From NCBI GenBank assembly GCA_026416815.1, contig JAOAEJ010000046.1:51665-115664 (forward strand): a stretch of 64,000 bases of DNA, read 5' to 3'. Source of the DNA: Clostridia bacterium. GTDB taxonomy: Bacteria > Bacillota > Clostridia > Acetivibrionales > DSM-2933. The position numbers and the translations under genes were made by a program. Shown piece by piece: positions 61,937 through 64,000 of the stretch. The number at the start of each line of letters is the position of its first letter. The stretch's first letter is position 1. The notes under the pieces are model-generated. The model ran no database searches and had not been told where the DNA came from. It was given only the letters and a program-made list of their open reading frames with translations.

Positions 61937-63037
61937 ATGTCAGGATCTATTTTCGGAAAAAACTTTCAGATTTCTACATGGGGAGAATCCCATGGCAAAG
62001 CGTTAGGTGTTGTAATCGACGGCTGTCCTGCGGGTATCCCCCTTTGTGAAGCGGATATTCAGAAGGACCTGGATAAGCGCAAACCCGGTAATTCACCTTT
62101 CTCAACTCCCCGTAAGGAGGACGATAAAGTAGAAATATTATCAGGGGTGTTTGAAGGAAAAACTACAGGTACTCCTATATCGCTGATAGTGTACAATACC
62201 AATCAGCGTTCTTATGATTATTCAGAGATTTCAAAGTGCTACAGACCGGGTCATGCAGATTATAGCTACGACCAAAAATATGGTTTTCGTGATTACCGCG
62301 GCGGTGGACGTTCTTCCGGCAGGGAAACAACTGCCAGAGTGGCAGCAGGAGCAATAGCTAAAAAAATACTCTCGGAGTTAAATATAAATATTCTCACTTA
62401 TACCCTTTCCATTGGCAACATAAGCGTAGATAAATCCAAGTTTGACGCCGATCAGATTTTTGCAAACTTCCTTGGAATGCCCGATATCGAAGCAGCACAG
62501 AAGGCGTCTGAGTTCCTACAGAAACAAAAGGAAGACGAAGATTCTGCCGGTGGAGTAATAGAATGTGTTGTAACAGGACTTCCGGCAGGAGTAGGTGAAC
62601 CGGTTTTTGAAAAGCTGGACGCCATGCTGGGTAAAGCAATATTCTCCATAGGAGCGGTAAAAGCATTAGAGTTTGGAAACGGCTTTGAAGCAGCAAAGAT
62701 GTCGGGCTCGGAAAATAATGACTTCTATCGTTATGACGAAAATGGAGAACTTACTAAACTGACTAACAACGCAGGAGGCATAGTAGGAGGAATCAGCGAC
62801 GGTTTCACCATCATGCTAAGGGCTGCATTCAAGCCCACACCTTCTATCCATAAGACACAGCAAACTGTTAATAAACAGGGTGAGAATATTGACCTTCAAG
62901 TTGAAGGCCGCCATGATCCAATTATTGTCCCTAGAGCAGTTATAGTAGTGGAGTCTATGGTAGCACTTACGTTAGTAGACTACCTTTTACAGAGGATCTT
63001 CTCCCGGATGGACCTTATAAAAAAGGCTCTTCTATAG
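61937..63037 (+). CDS. aroC: Chorismate synthase
   Basis: AroC converts 5-enolpyruvylshikimate 3-phosphate to chorismate using reduced FMN; the last step of the shikimate route. 366 residues, with the start FGKNFQISTWGESHG, the RPGHADYSYDQKYGFRDYRGGGRSSGRETTAR-type block (key residues R, H, R-G-G-G-R-S-S-G-R-E) and the GRHDP motif. GGAGGGAG before ATG. Single gene. Confidence 0.96.
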   Translation: MSGSIFGKNFQISTWGESHGKALGVVIDGCPAGIPLCEADIQKDLDKRKPGNSPFSTPRKEDDKVEILSGVFEGKTTGTPISLIVYNTNQRSYDYSEISKCYRPGHADYSYDQKYGFRDYRGGGRSSGRETTARVAAGAIAKKILSELNINILTYTLSIGNISVDKSKFDADQIFANFLGMPDIEAAQKASEFLQKQKEDEDSAGGVIECVVTGLPAGVGEPVFEKLDAMLGKAIFSIGAVKALEFGNGFEAAKMSGSENNDFYRYDENGELTKLTNNAGGIVGGISDGFTIMLRAAFKPTPSIHKTQQTVNKQGENIDLQVEGRHDPIIVPRAVIVVESMVALTLVDYLLQRIFSRMDLIKKALL

Positions 63038-63112
63038 TGCTTATAAGCTTGTTTTGGTTCTTACTTTAGTGTTATAATTTTTTGTATCATAATATTAGGG
63101 GGCTTGTTAAAA

Positions 63113-63385
63113 ATGGATGACCTAAAATTCCACCCTGTTGAATCCCCAAAAAATACCGAACCTTTATCAGTTGGACAATGGCTTATAACGCTGCTTCTTT
63201 TAATGATACCTATAGCCAATATTGTTCTTCTGTGCGTGTGGGCTTTTAGTGGTGACAACAGTATTAATTTGAATAAAAGGAATCTTTCCAGAGCATACTT
63301 GATTCTTATGGGTTGTGTAACGGGGCTATATATAGTGCTACTTATTGTTATTTTCGGATTAGTTGCACTTTTCTCCGCAAGCTAA
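63113..63385 (+). CDS. Two-helix membrane protein (90 aa)
   Basis: ATG 63113 is chosen (G-rich AGGGGG ten bases before); the frame opens at 63104 with TTG. The 90-residue product starts M-D-D-L-K-F-H-P-V-E, has two hydrophobic helices (about 24-44 and 62-88) split by a loop S-G-D-N-S-I-N-L-N-K-R-N, like many small clostridial membrane proteins. Family not recognised; terminator follows. Confidence 0.7.
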   Translation: MDDLKFHPVESPKNTEPLSVGQWLITLLLLMIPIANIVLLCVWAFSGDNSINLNKRNLSRAYLILMGCVTGLYIVLLIVIFGLVALFSAS

Positions 63386-63418
63386 CATACACACCTATAT
63401 TCATAAAAACTACAGAGG

Positions 63419-63462
63419 CTGATAACTTCTTATTTCAATAAGGTTATCAGCTTATTTTATTT
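63419..63462 (+). terminator. Terminator of the two-helix membrane gene
   Basis: CTGATAAC/GTTATCAG with CTTAT/ATAAG inner pairing, then TTATTTTATTTT. Confidence 0.82.
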
Positions 63463-63558
63463 TCTCTAAAAAATATTTCAAAGCCTATGTATAAACTATT
63501 GGGGTGCTGTCAAGAATAATTAATGACCTCACAAAATACATTTTGACCCCCTTTACAT

Positions 63559-63588
63559 GCTCTGGCATTAGTGCCAGAGCCTTTTTTT
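63559..63588 (+). terminator. Second strong terminator
   Basis: GCTCTGGCA-TTAG-TGCCAGAGC then CTTTTTTT, on the plus strand with no plus-strand gene just before it. Confidence 0.8.
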
Positions 63589-63632
63589 ATCTAAATGTAT
63601 TTATAATGCAATAGCTTCCAAAACACACGCCA

Positions 63633-63887
63633 TCAATCCCTAATAAAAATACTGTTTGATATGGGGTATTTACCATCAAAAAAAATCGGAAGCCCATGAG
63701 AATCATCAAAATTGCCGTCTGCTGCCTGTATATGAAGGTGCGGATATCCCGAAAGTCCTGAACTCCCTATCTTTGCAATAGGTTGACCCACCTTTACGAC
63801 ATCGCCGGCTTTTACAGATATACTTCCTTGCAGTAGATGGGCCAGTGCAATATAAATACTGATGTTTCCCCGATAAATTAGACACAA
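63633..63887 (-). pseudogene. C-terminal fragment of an M23 peptidase, interrupted by an IS element
   Basis: The last about 75 residues of a LytM/M23 peptidoglycan endopeptidase: ALAHLLQGSISVKAGDVVKVG, then IGSSGLSGYPHLHIQ, where the H-L-H motif supplies zinc and catalytic histidines. The N-terminal part, with the first zinc ligands, is absent. Upstream on this strand the sequence turns at about 63870-63890 into the end of an IS3-type element, so the gene appears broken by insertion. The nominal start in the frame derives from IS sequence. Confidence 0.75.
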
Positions 63888-64000
63888 AGAATGGCGGATT
63901 TTCTCCGGTTATCTTTGTATCACACAAATTTTACTTAAGCCACCTTATTGATTTTTTCATAATCAACAGGTGACTTGTAGCCAAGCTTTGAATGTAGGCG
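63866..64000 (-). mobile_element. End of an IS3-family insertion sequence (partial)
   Basis: Contains the 3' end of a transposase gene and 45-70 bp of element end, joining an M23 peptidase fragment. The rest runs off the right edge. The exact boundary is uncertain (63866-63890), because only one end is seen and the target duplication cannot be checked. Confidence 0.7.
63935..64000 (-). CDS. IS3-family transposase, C-terminal end (partial)
   Basis: The visible 21 codons before the stop read R-L-H-S-K-L-G-Y-K-S-P-V-D-Y-E-K-I-N-K-V-A. The HSxLGYxSPxxYE motif is the standard C-terminus of the IS3-family integrase-core protein (OrfB). The rest of the gene is outside the window. Confidence 0.85.
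   Translation of the reverse strand, partial: RLHSKLGYKSPVDYEKINKVA

Overview
The window is one contiguous piece of a low-GC Gram-positive chromosome. It most likely comes from an anaerobic, endospore-forming Clostridia member of the Ruminiclostridium / Clostridium cellulolyticum type. That placement is inference from gene content: a GerA-type germinant receptor, a YaaH-like LysM-GH18 protein, hybrid-cluster protein, a cobalamin adenosyltransferase, DUF4364, the radical-SAM pair followed by rng-rplU-prp-rpmA, and strong GGAGG-type ribosome binding sites. No virulence or resistance island was seen. One IS3-family element enters at the right edge.

Layout. 1-6400: a lipoprotein start, ruvA and ruvC on the minus strand, then argG and argH on the plus strand, two small unknown genes and a lipoprotein polysaccharide deacetylase. 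6900-16530: an MFS exporter with its MarR regulator, small proteins, hcp, a DUF4870 membrane protein, a YcdB/SLH cell-surface protein and an LtaS-like enzyme. 16700-29000: a germination region in which gerA- and gerC-type genes (plus strand) are separated from the gerB-type permease (minus strand) by four paralogous FAD oxidoreductases and two half-ferritin-like small proteins, followed by a YaaH-like LysM-GH18 protein. 29000-33000: a DMT transporter, GNAT, a FetAB-type ABC exporter and a degenerate receiver with a zinc ribbon. 33300-35500: a run of small unknown proteins, several too short for ordinary ORF calling, with a RemA/DUF370-like protein. 35500-45000: a PP2C-like pseudophosphatase with LysM, PpiC, fabI, YtxH and DUF948-like proteins, a nucleoid-associated protein, glgA, cobO, an RsbW-like kinase with a STAS relic, and a QueG-like Fe-S protein. 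45000-55200: DUF4364, ilvA, yhbY, obgE, rpmA, prp, rplU, rng and the radical-SAM pair. 55400-64000: a DUF362 protein, spore-type small proteins, tRNA-Pro(CGG), a LysM protein, fabH, aroC and an M23 peptidase gene cut by an IS3-family element.

Working together. argG and argH complete arginine synthesis; a TTGCAT/TATAAT promoter overlapped by an ARG-box-like palindrome lies about 360 bp upstream of argG. rplU, prp and rpmA form a ribosome-protein operon in which Prp is expected to trim the N-terminal extension of L27. hcp has a CRP/FNR-type palindrome centred at about -42 to a good -10 box. fabI and fabH supply type II fatty acid synthesis from separate loci.

The most unusual parts are the germination region split by four flavoproteins and two ferritin-like halves, the PP2C-like protein with altered metal ligands, the hidden small-protein run at 33303-35489, and at least four families of short structured intergenic repeats (MITE-like) spread over the window.
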